DNA of 51,371 bases from an uncultured Clostridium sp. (GTDB lineage Bacteria; Bacillota; Clostridia; TANB77; CAG-508), in the NCBI GenBank assembly GCA_948436975.1, contig CAOJJB010000013.1:1-51371 (forward strand), written 5' to 3'. Position 1 is the first letter of the stretch, and every line of letters begins with the position of its first letter. The notes under the pieces are model-generated. The model saw nothing but the letters and a program-made list of their open reading frames with translations, did no database searches and was not told where the DNA came from. Positions 1 through 9,642 of the stretch are shown piece after piece. The translations under genes were made by a program, and so were the position numbers.

Positions 1-125
1 ATAATAGATGTAAATTATGTGGAAGACCACATTCATATATTAGAAAATATGGAATATGCCGTGTTTGCTTTAGAGAACTAGCTCATAAGGGTGAAATTCC
101 TGGTGTTAAGAAAGCAAGCTGGTAA
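1..125 (+). CDS. rpsN: Ribosomal protein S14 type Z (3' part)
   Basis: This is the last 40 codons of the zinc-binding form of small-subunit protein S14; the 5' end lies outside the window and the first whole codon is at position 3. Two CxxC pairs (CKLC and CRVC) form the zinc ribbon, and the protein ends in GVKKASW as expected for the short S14 type. It sits directly before rpsH, the normal spc-operon order in Firmicutes. The stop codon is TAA at 123-125. The identification is secure from the motif and the neighbours. Confidence 0.95.
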   Translation, partial: NRCKLCGRPHSYIRKYGICRVCFRELAHKGEIPGVKKASW

Positions 126-228
126 AAGTGAGAGTGCTGAGGCTTTTAGTAAAATTAATTATAGCATCAGTATACAATGTAAAACATTGTACTTTATTTA
201 ATAAATAATATAAAAAGGAGGGAAAATC

Positions 229-627
229 GTGAATACAACTGACCCAATAGCAGATATGTTAACAAGAATTAGAAATGCAAATAGCCAAAAATTTAAAACA
301 GTTGATGTTCCAGCATCAAAAATGAAAAAAGCTATTGCAGAAACATTACTTGATGAAGGTTATATAAAAGATTTTGAAGAAATTGAAAGTGATGTGCAAG
401 GAATCATCAGAATTACATTAAAATATGATGAGAAAGGTAATAGAGTAATAGATGGATTAAGAAGAATTAGTAAACCTGGTTTAAGAATATATGCATCTAA
501 AGATGAATTACCAAAAGTATTAAATGGTTTAGGAATAGCTTTAATATCTACATCTAAAGGAATAATGACAGATAAAAAAGCAAGAGAATTAGGAATAGGT
601 GGAGAAGTTTTAGCTTATGTTTGGTAA
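229..627 (+). CDS. rpsH: Ribosomal protein S8
   Basis: This 132-residue protein is S8, a primary 16S rRNA binder in the small subunit and the regulator of the spc operon in E. coli. It opens with the standard [16 protein letters not shown] segment and ends with the family C-terminus GGEVLAYVW. The start codon is GTG at 229, placed 7 bases after a strong AGGAGGG ribosome binding site. It lies between rpsN and rplF on the same strand. Length and ends match the family, so no truncation is suspected. Confidence 0.97.
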   Translation: MNTTDPIADMLTRIRNANSQKFKTVDVPASKMKKAIAETLLDEGYIKDFEEIESDVQGIIRITLKYDEKGNRVIDGLRRISKPGLRIYASKDELPKVLNGLGIALISTSKGIMTDKKARELGIGGEVLAYVW

Positions 628-727
628 TTATTTAAACTGTTTGAGAGATAGAAAATTACAGATTAAATAAGTAATATATAAGTATTACTTCCATATAAAA
701 AGAATTAAAAAAGGAGGGAAATTCGAA

Positions 728-1267
728 ATGTCTAGAATAGGAAATAAACCTATTGAAGTACCAGAGAAAGTTGAAGTAAAAATTGACGGAACAAAGGTTA
801 CTGTTAAAGGTCCTAAAGGAACTTTAGAGAAAGAATTTCATAAAGATATGAAAATCAATCTTAAAGGTAATGTTATAACTGTTGTTAGACCAAATGATGA
901 ACCAAAAAATAGAAGTTTACATGGTTTAACAAGAACATTATTAAATAATATGATTGAAGGAACACTAAACGGATTTGAAAGAAAATTAGAAGTTAATGGT
1001 GTTGGATATAGAGCAAGTAAAAAGGGAAATAACTTATTGCTAAATTTAGGTTATTCTCATCCAGTAGAAGTTGAAGCTCCAGAAGGAATTACTTTTGATG
1101 TACCAAACCAAAATGAAATAATTGTAAAAGGTATGGATAAAGAAGTAGTAGGGCAAACAGCTGCTGTTATTAGAACAAAAAGACCACCTGAAGTTTATAG
1201 AGGAAAAGGTATTAAATATGCTGAAGAAACTATTAGACGTAAGGAAGGTAAAGCTGGTAAGAAATAA
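728..1267 (+). CDS. rplF: Ribosomal protein L6
   Basis: This 179-residue protein is L6 of the large subunit, which lies near the sarcin-ricin loop. It begins MSRIGNKPIEVP, contains the repeated L6 fold with the VNGVGYRA segment near residue 95, and ends with the signature region KRPPEVYRGKGIKYA and a basic tail. AGGAGGG precedes the ATG by 9 bases. It is the third gene of the spc operon here. The intergenic stretch after it is unusual because it holds a long hairpin before rplR. Confidence 0.97.
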   Translation: MSRIGNKPIEVPEKVEVKIDGTKVTVKGPKGTLEKEFHKDMKINLKGNVITVVRPNDEPKNRSLHGLTRTLLNNMIEGTLNGFERKLEVNGVGYRASKKGNNLLLNLGYSHPVEVEAPEGITFDVPNQNEIIVKGMDKEVVGQTAAVIRTKRPPEVYRGKGIKYAEETIRRKEGKAGKK

Positions 1268-1293
1268 AATTTCTTAAAATAATAATGTTCATT

Positions 1294-1374
1294 TAGGTTA
1301 TAGTAAGCTTTAGGGGGTATATATAATCCCTTAAAGAAATTAAGGTATTATATATACCCCTATAAGAAAACCTA
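1294..1374 (+). promoter_or_regulatory. Long hairpin between rplF and rplR
   Basis: An inverted repeat fills most of the rplF-rplR gap. The main arms are 1311-1334 and 1340-1362, with one mismatch and one bulged base and a loop of about five bases; an outer pair (TAGGTT near 1294 with AACCTA near 1368) could extend it. No T-run follows, and the rplR ribosome binding site begins just after it, so it does not look like a simple terminator. It may be an mRNA processing, stability or ribosomal-protein binding site. The function is inferred. Confidence 0.6.
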
Positions 1375-1388
1375 GAAAGGAGAAAGTA

Positions 1389-1748
1389 ATGATAACTAAA
1401 ATAAATAGAAAAGCTGAAAGAGAAAGACGTCATATAAGAGTACGTAGAAAAATTAGTGGAACAACAGAATGTCCTAGACTTGCTGTAAGTAAATCTAATA
1501 AAAATATAATTACTCAAATTATAGATGATAGTAAAGCTGAAACATTAGCATATGTATCAACTTTAGATAAAGATATAAAAACTAAAAAAGCTAATAAAGA
1601 AGCTGCAAAAGAAGTAGGAACTTTAATAGCTAAAAAAGCTTTAGATAAAAAAATCAAAACAGTAGTTTTTGATAGAGGTGGATTTATTTATCATGGTGTT
1701 GTTAAAGAATTAGCTGACGCAGCACGTGAGGCAGGATTAGAATTCTAA
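1389..1748 (+). CDS. rplR: Ribosomal protein L18
   Basis: This 119-residue protein is L18, which binds 5S rRNA in the large subunit. It begins with a basic N-terminus ([15 protein letters not shown]), carries the core [13 protein letters not shown], and ends with [20 protein letters not shown] followed by EAGLEF, the family C-terminus. AGAAAGGAGAAAG precedes the ATG. It follows rplF in the normal operon order but is separated from it by an unusual hairpin. Length is typical for the family. Confidence 0.97.
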   Translation: MITKINRKAERERRHIRVRRKISGTTECPRLAVSKSNKNIITQIIDDSKAETLAYVSTLDKDIKTKKANKEAAKEVGTLIAKKALDKKIKTVVFDRGGFIYHGVVKELADAAREAGLEF

Positions 1749-1822
1749 GTTATAAGATATATGTAGTAACTTAACAACTAATCAAAGTTGTAAAGATTGA
1801 AAAAAGGAGGAAAAAAATTCTC

Positions 1823-2311
1823 ATGGAAGAAAGATCAGTAGAATTAAAAGAGACAGTAGTAGCCATCAATAGAGTTGCAAAAGTTGTTAAAGGTGGTAGA
1901 ACTTTTAGATTTAGTGCTGTTGTTGTTGTTGGAGATGAACAAGGACATATTGGTGTTGGAAATGGTAAAGCTTCAGAAGTTCCAGATGCTATAAAAAAAG
2001 CTATCGAAGAAGCTAAAAAGAATTTAATAGAAGTTCCAATAGTTGGAACAACAATACCACATGAATTTGTAGGAAAATTTGGTAGTGCTAGTGTTATGCT
2101 AAAACCAGGTGCTGAAGGTACTGGAATTATTGCTGGTGGTAGTGTTAGACCTGTCCTTGAACTTGCAGGATATAAAGACATAAATTCAAAAGTTATTGGT
2201 ACAAATAACCCAAGAAATGTTGTTTATGCTACTATCGAAGCTCTTAAAAATATGCAAACAGTAGAAGCTGTTGCTAAAAAAAGAGGAAAAAAAGTTAGTG
2301 AAATTTTATAA
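1823..2311 (+). CDS. rpsE: Ribosomal protein S5
   Basis: This 162-residue protein is S5, a small-subunit protein that affects decoding accuracy. The N-terminal dsRNA-binding part carries [20 protein letters not shown] and the C-terminal part carries [18 protein letters not shown] and the [13 protein letters not shown] region. AAAGGAGG lies about 13 bases before the ATG at 1823. The gene normally downstream, rpmD (L30), is absent: only 92 bases of AT-rich sequence separate this stop from rplO. Confidence 0.97.
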   Translation: MEERSVELKETVVAINRVAKVVKGGRTFRFSAVVVVGDEQGHIGVGNGKASEVPDAIKKAIEEAKKNLIEVPIVGTTIPHEFVGKFGSASVMLKPGAEGTGIIAGGSVRPVLELAGYKDINSKVIGTNNPRNVVYATIEALKNMQTVEAVAKKRGKKVSEIL

Positions 2312-2403
2312 TAAAAATATATGTATTTTATTTGAAATTAAAATTATTAATGATATAATTAAAATGAAAATATATTAAAATCATAAAGAGGAGGTGCAAA
2401 TCA

Positions 2404-2838
2404 ATGGAATTAGGAAACATTAAGCCAGCTGTAAAAAAACAAACAAGAAAAAGAGTAGGACGTGGAATAGGTTCTGGATTAGGTAAAACATCAGGAAAAG
2501 GACATAAAGGACAAAAAGCAAGAAGTGGCGGAGGAGTAAGAAGAGGATTTGAAGGTGGTCAAACACCATTATATAGAAGATTACCAAAAAGAGGATTTAC
2601 AAACATTCATGCTAAAAATTATACAGAAGTAACATTAACAATGCTTAATAAATCAGAAGCAAAAGAAGTTACAGCAGAAACTTTATTAGCAGAAGGAATA
2701 ATAGGAAAAATAAATGATGGAATAGTTGTTTTAGCTACTGGAAGTTTAGAAAAAGCTTTAACAGTTAAAGCAAAAAGATTTACTAAAGCTGCTGCAGAAA
2801 AAATAGAAGCTGCAGGTGGAAAGATTGAGGTGATTTAG
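2404..2838 (+). CDS. rplO: Ribosomal protein L15
   Basis: This 144-residue protein is L15, a late-assembly protein of the large subunit. It has the glycine- and lysine-rich N-terminal region ([20 protein letters not shown]) and the [18 protein letters not shown] motif, and ends [18 protein letters not shown] precedes the ATG at 2404. Its TAG stop abuts the TTG start of secY with no spacer, so the two are probably translationally coupled. Confidence 0.97.
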   Translation: MELGNIKPAVKKQTRKRVGRGIGSGLGKTSGKGHKGQKARSGGGVRRGFEGGQTPLYRRLPKRGFTNIHAKNYTEVTLTMLNKSEAKEVTAETLLAEGIIGKINDGIVVLATGSLEKALTVKAKRFTKAAAEKIEAAGGKIEVI

Positions 2839-4164
2839 TTGTTCAAAACTATAAAAAATGCTTTAAAAACACCAGATGTAAGAAAAAAATTATTATATAC
2901 ATTAGTATTAATATTAATATTTAGATTTGGATGTTTTATAACAGTGCCAGGTGTTGATACAATTGCTCTTGGCGAACAAATGCAATCAGCAACAGGAAGT
3001 TTAACAGGATTAATAAACACAATCTCTGGTGGTGCATTTTCAAAATTATCAATATTCTCAATGACAATAACACCATATATTACAGCATCAATTGTTATTC
3101 AGTTATTAGGTATGATAATACCTTCATTAGAAAAGCTAATGAAGGAAGGTGGAGAAACAGGAAAACAAAAAATAAACAAATATACAAAGATAGTAAGTTT
3201 AATATTATCTTTAATAGAGGGTCTAGGTATATACATATCTTATAGTACCTCAGGAGTATTTATAAATCCTGGATTTGTAACAGGAGCTATAGTAGTATTA
3301 TCTTTAATGACAGGTACAGCAATACTAATGTGGCTTGGAGAACAAATTACAAATAAAGGTATTGGAAATGGTATATCAATGATAATCTTTATTGGTATAA
3401 TATCAAGATTACCTTCTGGAATAGTTACATTATGGAATATTATAGTAACTGGAGGTAATGTAAATACAGTAGGTATAGTTACATCACTTGCAATTATTAT
3501 AGGAGCAATATTATTAGTAGCAGGGGTTGTATTTGTACAACAAGCAGAAAGAAGAGTACCAGTACAATATGCAAAAAAAGTAGTAGGAAGAAAAATGTAT
3601 GGTGGACAAAATACTCATATACCATTAAAATTAGCAATGGCAGGAGTTATGCCAGTAATATTTGCTTCTTCATTTATGACTTTTCCAGCAATGATGATTC
3701 AAATATTTGCTTCAGACAAAATTGGAGGAACAGGATTTTTAGCTGGTTTATACCAATTTTCAATAGCAACATCATCATCTAATGTAGCGTGGGGATACTC
3801 ATTAGCAAATGCAATAGTATATTTAGTATTAATAGTAGGATTTACATTCTTCTATACTTATGCAACATTTAATCCAGCAGAAGTAGCAACAAATATTAAA
3901 CAAAATGGTGGATTTATACCAGGAATTAGAGCTGGAAAACCAACAACAGAATATTTAAAATCAATATTAAGTAAATTAACTTGGTTTGGAGCAATATTCT
4001 TGAGTTTAATAGCAATACTACCAATGCTTATGAGATTTTCAAATGTAGATATATCATTTGGAGGAACCTCAATACTTATAGTAGTTGGAGTAGCGTTAGA
4101 AACAGTGCAACAACTAGAATCACAATTAGTAATGCGACATTATAAAGGCTTTTTAGAGAAATAA
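2839..4164 (+). CDS. secY: Preprotein translocase subunit SecY
   Basis: SecY is the channel subunit of the SecYEG translocon in the cytoplasmic membrane. The 441-residue product has about ten hydrophobic segments, the plug region after residue 50 (ISGGAFSKLSIFSMTITPYI), the VVFVQQAERRVPVQYAKK loop and the C-terminal region ending MRHYKGFLEK. The start is taken as TTG at 2839, immediately after the rplO stop, with GAGGTGA at 2828-2834 inside the end of rplO as ribosome binding site. A hairpin without a T-run separates it from adk. Confidence 0.96.
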   Translation: MFKTIKNALKTPDVRKKLLYTLVLILIFRFGCFITVPGVDTIALGEQMQSATGSLTGLINTISGGAFSKLSIFSMTITPYITASIVIQLLGMIIPSLEKLMKEGGETGKQKINKYTKIVSLILSLIEGLGIYISYSTSGVFINPGFVTGAIVVLSLMTGTAILMWLGEQITNKGIGNGISMIIFIGIISRLPSGIVTLWNIIVTGGNVNTVGIVTSLAIIIGAILLVAGVVFVQQAERRVPVQYAKKVVGRKMYGGQNTHIPLKLAMAGVMPVIFASSFMTFPAMMIQIFASDKIGGTGFLAGLYQFSIATSSSNVAWGYSLANAIVYLVLIVGFTFFYTYATFNPAEVATNIKQNGGFIPGIRAGKPTTEYLKSILSKLTWFGAIFLSLIAILPMLMRFSNVDISFGGTSILIVVGVALETVQQLESQLVMRHYKGFLEK

Positions 4165-4179
4165 AATAAAAAAACATGA

Positions 4180-4200
4180 GGGTGGTTATTTTAACCACCC
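4180..4200 (+). promoter_or_regulatory. Hairpin between secY and adk
   Basis: A perfect 8-base inverted repeat (GGGTGGTT, 4180-4187, and AACCACCC, 4193-4200) lies 16 bases after secY. Flanking bases (CAT and ATG) can extend it. There is no T-run after it, so transcription probably continues into adk; it may be a processing or pausing site. Confidence 0.55.
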
Positions 4201-4286
4201 ATATGTTAATTAAATGACCATTTAGAAAAGATATAAAAATGATTATTTAATTAGCATATAATAATTTCATGTATAAGGAGGTTTTT

Positions 4287-4952
4287 ATGATAATTATTAT
4301 GTTAGGAGCGCAAGGTACTGGTAAAGGTACAGTTGCAGGATTAATAAGTGAGAGTTTAGAAATACCACAAATATCAACAGGTGATATATTCAGAAAAAAT
4401 ATTAGTGAAAAAACATCTTTAGGAATAGAAGCAGATAAATATATGTCAAAGGGAGATTTAGTACCAGATGAAATAACTGTTCCAATGATTGAAAATAGGT
4501 TAAAATGCGATGATGCTAAAAATGGAGCAATATTAGATGGATTTCCAAGAACAATAAAACAAGCGGAAATATTAGATGAAATGTTATCTAAAATTGGAAA
4601 AAAGGTAGATTTAGTAATTAATTTAGTAACACCTAGAGATGAAATAATTGATAGAATGTTAACAAGAAGAGTATGTACAAATCAAGATTGCAAAGCAACT
4701 TACAATATAAAATTACATCCACCAAAAGTTGAAAATGTATGTGATAAATGTGGTGCTAAATTAAAACAAAGAGAAGATGATTCAGATCCAAAAGCAATAA
4801 ATAAAAGATTAGAGATATATGAAGAAAAGACGAGTCCGTTAGTAGAATTTTATGAAAATAAAGGAGTATTAAGAACAGAAAAAGTAAGTATATCAATAAA
4901 TAGAATGGGACCGGATGTCGCTAAAGATATATTAGGGGAAATAAAGAAATGA
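4287..4952 (+). CDS. adk: Adenylate kinase
   Basis: Adenylate kinase interconverts ATP plus AMP and two ADP in the cytoplasm. The P-loop GAQGTGKGT is at the N-terminus, followed by the AMP-binding region (STGDIFR) and DGFPRT. The LID domain carries four cysteines (CTNQDC and CDKC), the zinc-binding LID of Gram-positive enzymes. The start is the ATG at 4287 rather than the ATG at 4269, because AAGGAGG (4275-4281) lies between them; this gives 221 residues. The TGA stop overlaps the map start (ATGA). Confidence 0.96.
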   Translation: MIIIMLGAQGTGKGTVAGLISESLEIPQISTGDIFRKNISEKTSLGIEADKYMSKGDLVPDEITVPMIENRLKCDDAKNGAILDGFPRTIKQAEILDEMLSKIGKKVDLVINLVTPRDEIIDRMLTRRVCTNQDCKATYNIKLHPPKVENVCDKCGAKLKQREDDSDPKAINKRLEIYEEKTSPLVEFYENKGVLRTEKVSISINRMGPDVAKDILGEIKK

Positions 4953-5719
4953 TTACTATAAAATCAAAAAGAGAAATTGAATTAATGCAAGATGCATGTA
5001 GAATTACAGCAGAAACATATGAATATATAGAAAAAATTATAAAACCAGGTATGACTACATTAGAACTTGATAATTTAGCTGAAAAATTTATAAAAGAACA
5101 TGGAGGAATTCCAGCACAAAAAGGATATCCTAGTGGAATAAAAGGTGTTCCAAATTTTCCAGGAACATTATGTATTTCAATTAATGATGAAGTAATACAT
5201 GGAATACCTTCAAAAAATATATTAATAAAAGATGGAGATGTAGTTAGTGTTGATCTAGTAGTTTTGAAAAACGGATATAATGGAGATGCAGCTAGAACTT
5301 TTTTAGTTGGAAATGTAAGTAATGAAGCAAGAGAACTTGTAGAAGTTACAAAACAAGCATTTTTTGAAGCTATAAAATATGCTAAACCAGGAAATAGAGT
5401 TGGAGATATTTCTCATGCAGTAGAGTCATATGTAAAACAATTTGGTTTTTCTGTTGTGAAAGAATTTCAAGGTCATGGAATTGGTAAAGAAATGCATGAA
5501 GAACCAGGAATTCCAAATTATGGAAAACCAGGAAAAGGAGCAAGACTAGAAGTTGGGATGACTATAGCGGTAGAACCTATGGTAACAGCAGGAAAAGCAG
5601 ATATTTGGGAATTAGAGGATGGGTGGACAATAGCTACACAAGATGGAAGTTTAGCAGCACATTATGAGAATACAATTTTAGTTACAGAAAATGAACCTAA
5701 AATATTGACAATAATATAA
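4949..5719 (+). CDS. map: Methionine aminopeptidase type I
   Basis: This 256-residue enzyme removes the N-terminal methionine from nascent proteins. It shows the metal-binding residues of the family: D in SVDLVV, D in GDAARTF, H in QGHGIGKEMHEEPGIPNY, E in AVEPMV and E in HYENTI. The ATG overlaps the adk stop by four bases, so the pair is translationally coupled. In many Clostridia a KOW-domain protein follows map; here about 100 bases without an ORF separate it from infA. Confidence 0.96.
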   Translation: MITIKSKREIELMQDACRITAETYEYIEKIIKPGMTTLELDNLAEKFIKEHGGIPAQKGYPSGIKGVPNFPGTLCISINDEVIHGIPSKNILIKDGDVVSVDLVVLKNGYNGDAARTFLVGNVSNEARELVEVTKQAFFEAIKYAKPGNRVGDISHAVESYVKQFGFSVVKEFQGHGIGKEMHEEPGIPNYGKPGKGARLEVGMTIAVEPMVTAGKADIWELEDGWTIATQDGSLAAHYENTILVTENEPKILTII

Positions 5720-5820
5720 AAATAATATATAATATTCTAGATTATTGCTCAGAGGAGCTTAAAATATGCTAAAATACGCCTAACAAGGGCTTATTTGTGT
5801 TCAAGTAAGGAGGATTTGAT

Positions 5821-6039
5821 TTGTCTAAAGAAGATGTAATTGAAGTAGAAGGTATAGTTGTAGAAACATTACCAAATACAAATTTTAAGGTAGAATTAGA
5901 AAATGGACATCAAGTATTAGCACATATATCAGGAAAGCTAAGAATGAATTATATAAAAATTCTACCAGGTGATAAGGTAAAATTAGAATTATCGCCATAT
6001 GACTTATCTAAAGGCAGAATTACTTGGAGAGCAAAATAA
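5821..6039 (+). CDS. infA: Translation initiation factor IF-1
   Basis: This 72-residue OB-fold protein is IF-1, which binds the A site of the 30S subunit during initiation. It begins [11 protein letters not shown] and carries the family core [19 protein letters not shown] and a C-terminal R-ITWRAK. The start is TTG at 5821, with AAGGAGGA 5 to 6 bases upstream. It precedes rpmJ, the usual order. The length is exactly typical. Confidence 0.97.
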   Translation: MSKEDVIEVEGIVVETLPNTNFKVELENGHQVLAHISGKLRMNYIKILPGDKVKLELSPYDLSKGRITWRAK

Positions 6040-6148
6040 AATGCAAAAAATAAGGACATTCCTTTTAGTCGAAAAAATGATTGGGTGTGTACATAGATGA
6101 AACAGGAATTAACTTATCTCGATAAATAAAATTTAGGAGGAGAAAAAA

Positions 6149-6262
6149 ATGAAAGTAAGACCATCAGTAAAAAAAATATGTGAAAAATGCAAAGTAATCA
6201 AAAGAAAAGGTGTAGTTAGAGTAATATGTGAAAACCCAAAACATAAACAAAGACAAGGATAA
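6149..6262 (+). CDS. rpmJ: Ribosomal protein L36
   Basis: This short gene encodes the 37-residue L36, which starts [20 protein letters not shown] and ends KHKQRQG. The zinc ligands C11, C14, C27 and H32 are present, so it is the zinc-binding form. AGGAGGAG lies 7 bases before the ATG. It sits between infA and rpsM as usual. About 200 bases follow before rpsM, containing a candidate leader hairpin. Confidence 0.97.
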   Translation: MKVRPSVKKICEKCKVIKRKGVVRVICENPKHKQRQG

Positions 6263-6286
6263 TTATAAAAAATTAAATTTGGTATT

Positions 6287-6335
6287 AACATAATTATGTA
6301 GCGGCTGTCAGAAAACTGATAATCATAATTGTGTT
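6287..6335 (+). promoter_or_regulatory. Candidate structured leader before rpsM
   Basis: In the 200-base gap between rpmJ and rpsM, AACATAATTATG (6287-6298) pairs with CATAATTGTGTT (6324-6335), one pair being G-U. A smaller stem TCAG-AAAA-CTGA (6308-6319) sits inside. No T-run follows. Its position before the S13-S11-S4-alpha-L17 group suggests a leader for autoregulation, for example by S4, but I do not recognise it as a known family. Confidence 0.45.
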
Positions 6336-6462
6336 TATATATATGTCAAAAAATAATTAGATTACTATTTTATTTATAATTGTATATAAATAAAATACAT
6401 TTCAGGTTTAATTATTTATGACAAACAAGTAAAGATAAAAAATTATGGAGGTGCAAAAATTT

Positions 6463-6828
6463 ATGGCTCGTATAGCAGGAGTTGATTTACCTAGAGAAAA
6501 AAGAGTAGAAATAGGATTAACATATATATATGGTATAGGATTACCTAGTTCTCAAAAAATTCTTAAAGAAGCTGGAATTAATCCAGACACTAGAGTAAAA
6601 GATTTAACAGATGATGAAGTAGCAAAAATAAGAAAAGCTATGGAAGACTTTAAAGTAGAAGGTGATTTAAGAAGAGAAGTAGCTTTAAATATTAAAAGAC
6701 TTACAGAAATTGGATGTTACAGAGGAATTAGACATAGAAGAGGACTACCTGTAAGAGGACAAAGAACAAAAACTAATGCTCGTACAAGAAAAGGTCCAAG
6801 AAAACTAGTAAGTAAAAGTAAAAAATAA
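6463..6828 (+). CDS. rpsM: Ribosomal protein S13
   Basis: S13 is in the head of the small subunit and contacts the P-site tRNA. The product begins [26 protein letters not shown] and ends in the basic [17 protein letters not shown] tail. The start is the ATG at 6463, giving 121 residues; the in-frame ATG at 6445 is rejected because TATGGAGGTG, the ribosome binding site, lies just after it. It is the first gene of the alpha-operon part. Confidence 0.96.
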   Translation: MARIAGVDLPREKRVEIGLTYIYGIGLPSSQKILKEAGINPDTRVKDLTDDEVAKIRKAMEDFKVEGDLRREVALNIKRLTEIGCYRGIRHRRGLPVRGQRTKTNARTRKGPRKLVSKSKK

Positions 6829-6862
6829 AAATTAAAGAATATTTAAGGGAGGTAAATACCAA

Positions 6863-7264
6863 ATGGCTAAAGCTAATAGTGCTAAGAAAACAGGTATCAG
6901 AAGAAGAGAAAGAAAAAACATAGATAGAGGTTCAGCTCATATTCATTCTAGTTTTAATAATACAATAGTTTCTATATCAGATACTCAAGGAAATGTTATT
7001 TCTTGGGCAAGTGCTGGTGAATTAGGATTTAAAGGTTCTAGAAAAAGTACACCATATGCCGCTGGTCAAGCAGCAGAAACAGCAGCAAAAGCAGCTATGG
7101 AACATGGATTAAAGACAGTTGATGTATATGTAAAAGGACCAGGTGCTGGTCGTGAAGCTGCGATTAGATCATTACAAACAGCTGGACTAGATATAACAAT
7201 GATAAAAGATGTTACTCCAATACCACATAATGGATGTAGACCACCAAAAAGAAGAAGAGTATAA
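6863..7264 (+). CDS. rpsK: Ribosomal protein S11
   Basis: This 133-residue protein is S11 of the small-subunit platform. It carries [16 protein letters not shown], the core [18 protein letters not shown] and the C-terminal signature [26 protein letters not shown] precedes the ATG at 6863. It follows rpsM by 34 bases and precedes rpsD, the usual order. The length matches the family. Confidence 0.97.
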   Translation: MAKANSAKKTGIRRRERKNIDRGSAHIHSSFNNTIVSISDTQGNVISWASAGELGFKGSRKSTPYAAGQAAETAAKAAMEHGLKTVDVYVKGPGAGREAAIRSLQTAGLDITMIKDVTPIPHNGCRPPKRRRV

Positions 7265-7311
7265 AATTAGTATTTTTAAAGAAATTTATAGAAAGAGGTG
7301 TTTTTAAACAA

Positions 7312-7938
7312 ATGGCAAGATATAAAGACGAACAATGTCGTATATGCCGTAGAGAAGGACAAAAATTGTTTTTAAAAGGTTCAAGATGTTATTCTGATAA
7401 ATGTAGTGTAACAAGAAGAAATTATGCTCCAGGACAACATGGACAAAAAAGAACAAAACTTTCTGAATACGGTTCTCAATTAAGAGAAAAACAAAAAACT
7501 AGATCATTCTATGGTGTAGGTGAAAAACAATTTAGAAAATATTTTGAAATGGCTTCTAATAAAAAAGGAATAACAGGTACAAACCTTTTACAAATATTAG
7601 AAAGTAGATTAGATAATGTTGTATATAGATTAGGATTAGGAACTTCAAGACCACAAGCTAGACAATTAGTAACACATGGAAATATAGAAGTTAATGGAGT
7701 TAAAACAGATATAGCTTCTTATTTAGTAAAACCAGGAGATGTTATTTCAGTTAGAGAATCAAAAAGAAATAATGGTGTAATAAAAACAAATGTAGAAGCA
7801 GGAGCTATTAGACCAATTCCAGAATGGTTAGAATTAGATAGCAAAAACTTAAGTGCAAAAGTAGTAAGATTAGTAAGTAGAGAAGAAATTGACTTACCAG
7901 TTGAAGAACATTTAATTATAGAGTTATATTCTAAATAA
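7312..7938 (+). CDS. rpsD: Ribosomal protein S4 (zinc-binding form)
   Basis: This 208-residue protein is S4, an early-assembly 16S rRNA binder. The N-terminus has four cysteines, in CRICRREG and in CYSDKC, typical of the zinc-binding form. The S4 RNA-binding domain follows near residues 99-160 ([20 protein letters not shown]), and the C-terminus [11 protein letters not shown] is standard. Here rpsD lies inside the alpha-operon cluster, unlike in B. subtilis where it stands alone. GAAAGAGGTG precedes the ATG at 7312. Confidence 0.97.
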   Translation: MARYKDEQCRICRREGQKLFLKGSRCYSDKCSVTRRNYAPGQHGQKRTKLSEYGSQLREKQKTRSFYGVGEKQFRKYFEMASNKKGITGTNLLQILESRLDNVVYRLGLGTSRPQARQLVTHGNIEVNGVKTDIASYLVKPGDVISVRESKRNNGVIKTNVEAGAIRPIPEWLELDSKNLSAKVVRLVSREEIDLPVEEHLIIELYSK

Positions 7939-8017
7939 TAATTAAAATACTTAGGATACGTACGTAAGAGAGAGAGTAAATTTTTTATAGGGTTTGATAA
8001 CCTATTAGGAGGTAAGA

Positions 8018-8965
8018 ATGATTGAATTTGAAAAACCAAACATCGAATGTGTAGAAACAGACGATAAGAGGAATTATGCAAAATTCATATGTGAACCATT
8101 AGAGCGTGGATATGGAATGACAATAGGAAATTCTTTAAGAAGAATTTTATTATCATCATTACCAGGGGCTGCTATAACAAGTGTAAAAATTAACGGCGTA
8201 GTACATGAATTTTCTACAATACCTGGTGTCGTAGAAGATGTTCCTGAGTTAATTGTTAATTTAAAAAACGTAAGACTTAAAGTTTTTGATAATGAAGAAA
8301 AAGTTATAAGAATAGATTTTAAAGGTGCTGGAGAAATAAAAGCAGAAGATATAGTAACAGATGGAACAGTTGAAATATTAAATCCAGAACTACATATAGC
8401 AACAACTTCAAATAATGCAGATTTACACATGGAAATGACTGTAAATAGAGGTAGAGGATATAATGTTGCTGAGAAAAATAAAAAAGATAATAGTCCAATA
8501 GATGTATTAGCAATAGACTCTATATTTACTCCAGTAAAGAAAGTAAATTATTCTGTTGAAAATACTAGAGTTGGTCAAATGGTAGATTATGATAAATTAA
8601 CAATAGAAGTTTGGACAGATGGTAGTTTAAAACCATTTGAAGCTTTAAGTTTAGCTGCAAAAGTTATGACAGGTCATTTAGAATTATTTATAGACTTATC
8701 AGAAACAGCTAAAAATACTCAAGTTATGGTTGAAAAAGAAGAATCAAAGAAAGAGAAAGTTTTAGAAATGCCTATAGAGGAATTAGAGCTTTCTGTAAGA
8801 TCATATAACTGTTTAAAAAGAGCAGGTATTGCAACTGTTGAAGATTTAGCAAATAAATCACAAGAAGATATGATGAAAGTTAGAAATCTTGGTAAAAAAT
8901 CATTAGATGAAGTTACAAACAAATTAATTGCTTTAGGTTTAAACTTTACATCAGAAGAAGAATAA
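8018..8965 (+). CDS. rpoA: RNA polymerase alpha subunit
   Basis: This 315-residue protein is the alpha subunit, which dimerises to begin RNA polymerase assembly. The N-terminal domain shows [20 protein letters not shown] and [20 protein letters not shown]. The C-terminal domain, which contacts UP elements and activators, begins near residue 245 and carries [14 protein letters not shown] and [19 protein letters not shown] lies 7 bases before the ATG. It is cotranscribed with rplQ, the last gene of the cluster. Confidence 0.97.
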   Translation: MIEFEKPNIECVETDDKRNYAKFICEPLERGYGMTIGNSLRRILLSSLPGAAITSVKINGVVHEFSTIPGVVEDVPELIVNLKNVRLKVFDNEEKVIRIDFKGAGEIKAEDIVTDGTVEILNPELHIATTSNNADLHMEMTVNRGRGYNVAEKNKKDNSPIDVLAIDSIFTPVKKVNYSVENTRVGQMVDYDKLTIEVWTDGSLKPFEALSLAAKVMTGHLELFIDLSETAKNTQVMVEKEESKKEKVLEMPIEELELSVRSYNCLKRAGIATVEDLANKSQEDMMKVRNLGKKSLDEVTNKLIALGLNFTSEEE

Positions 8966-8989
8966 TTTTTAAGGAAGGTGGAAAGTAAA

Positions 8990-9499
8990 GTGGCAGGAAC
9001 AAGAAAACTTGGAAAACCAACTGATCAAAGATTAGCAATGCTTAAATGTCAAACAACAGATTTAATATTAAATGGTAAAATAGTTACTACTGAAGCAAGA
9101 GCAAAAGAAGTTAAATCAATTGTTGATAGTGTTATAGCATTAGCTGTTAAAGAACATAAAAACTTTGAAGAAGTAGAAGTAAAAGTTGTTAAAGCTAAAT
9201 TAGATAATAATGGAAGAAAAGTTACAGAAAAAGTAACAAGTAAAAATGGTAAAGAATATTTAAAAGTAGTAAAAGAAGAAACTATGGAAAAAAGACAAAA
9301 AGACATGCCATCAAGATTAAATGCTAGAAGAAAAATAATGAAAAAAGTTAACAAAGTAGAAGGGATTGATTTACTAGATAAATTATTTAATGAATTAGCT
9401 CCAAAATATGAGGACAGAGTTGGTGGATATACAAGAATATTAAAAATGGAACCTAGAAAAGGTGATAATGCAGATAAAGCAATTTTAATGTTAGTATAA
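8990..9499 (+). CDS. rplQ: Ribosomal protein L17 with an internal insertion
   Basis: L17 lies near the peptide exit tunnel. The product begins [19 protein letters not shown] and ends [20 protein letters not shown]. At 169 residues it is longer than the 112-130 usual in the family, because of a lysine-rich insertion around residues 58-110 before [12 protein letters not shown]. To my knowledge such insertions are common in Clostridia. The start is the GTG at 8990; the GTG at 8978 lies within the ribosome binding site AAGGAAGGTGG. A terminator follows. Confidence 0.94.
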   Translation: MAGTRKLGKPTDQRLAMLKCQTTDLILNGKIVTTEARAKEVKSIVDSVIALAVKEHKNFEEVEVKVVKAKLDNNGRKVTEKVTSKNGKEYLKVVKEETMEKRQKDMPSRLNARRKIMKKVNKVEGIDLLDKLFNELAPKYEDRVGGYTRILKMEPRKGDNADKAILMLV

Positions 9500-9536
9500 T
9501 AATTGTATTTTAGTGCATTCAAAAATATATAGAGGG

Positions 9537-9570
9537 AAGAAAGTCTACAAATGGCTTTCTTTTTTTTTTC
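9537..9570 (+). terminator. Terminator of the ribosomal operon
   Basis: AAGAAAG (9537-9543) pairs with CTTTCTT (9555-9561), and a run of T continues to about 9569. It lies about 40 bases after the rplQ stop, so it closes the ribosomal operon. Confidence 0.85.
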
Positions 9571-9642
9571 AAAAAATAATTACTTCACATAATTTGAATA
9601 ATATACATAAAATATAACATAAGAAAGTGAAAGGAGATATAT

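Noticed and set aside
4269-4286. Longer adenylate kinase start at 4269.
   Set aside because: The ribosome binding site AAGGAGG lies inside this extension, so the ATG at 4287 is used. The same reasoning rejects the longer starts of rpsM, rplQ, the P-type ATPase, the Spo0A-like gene and others.
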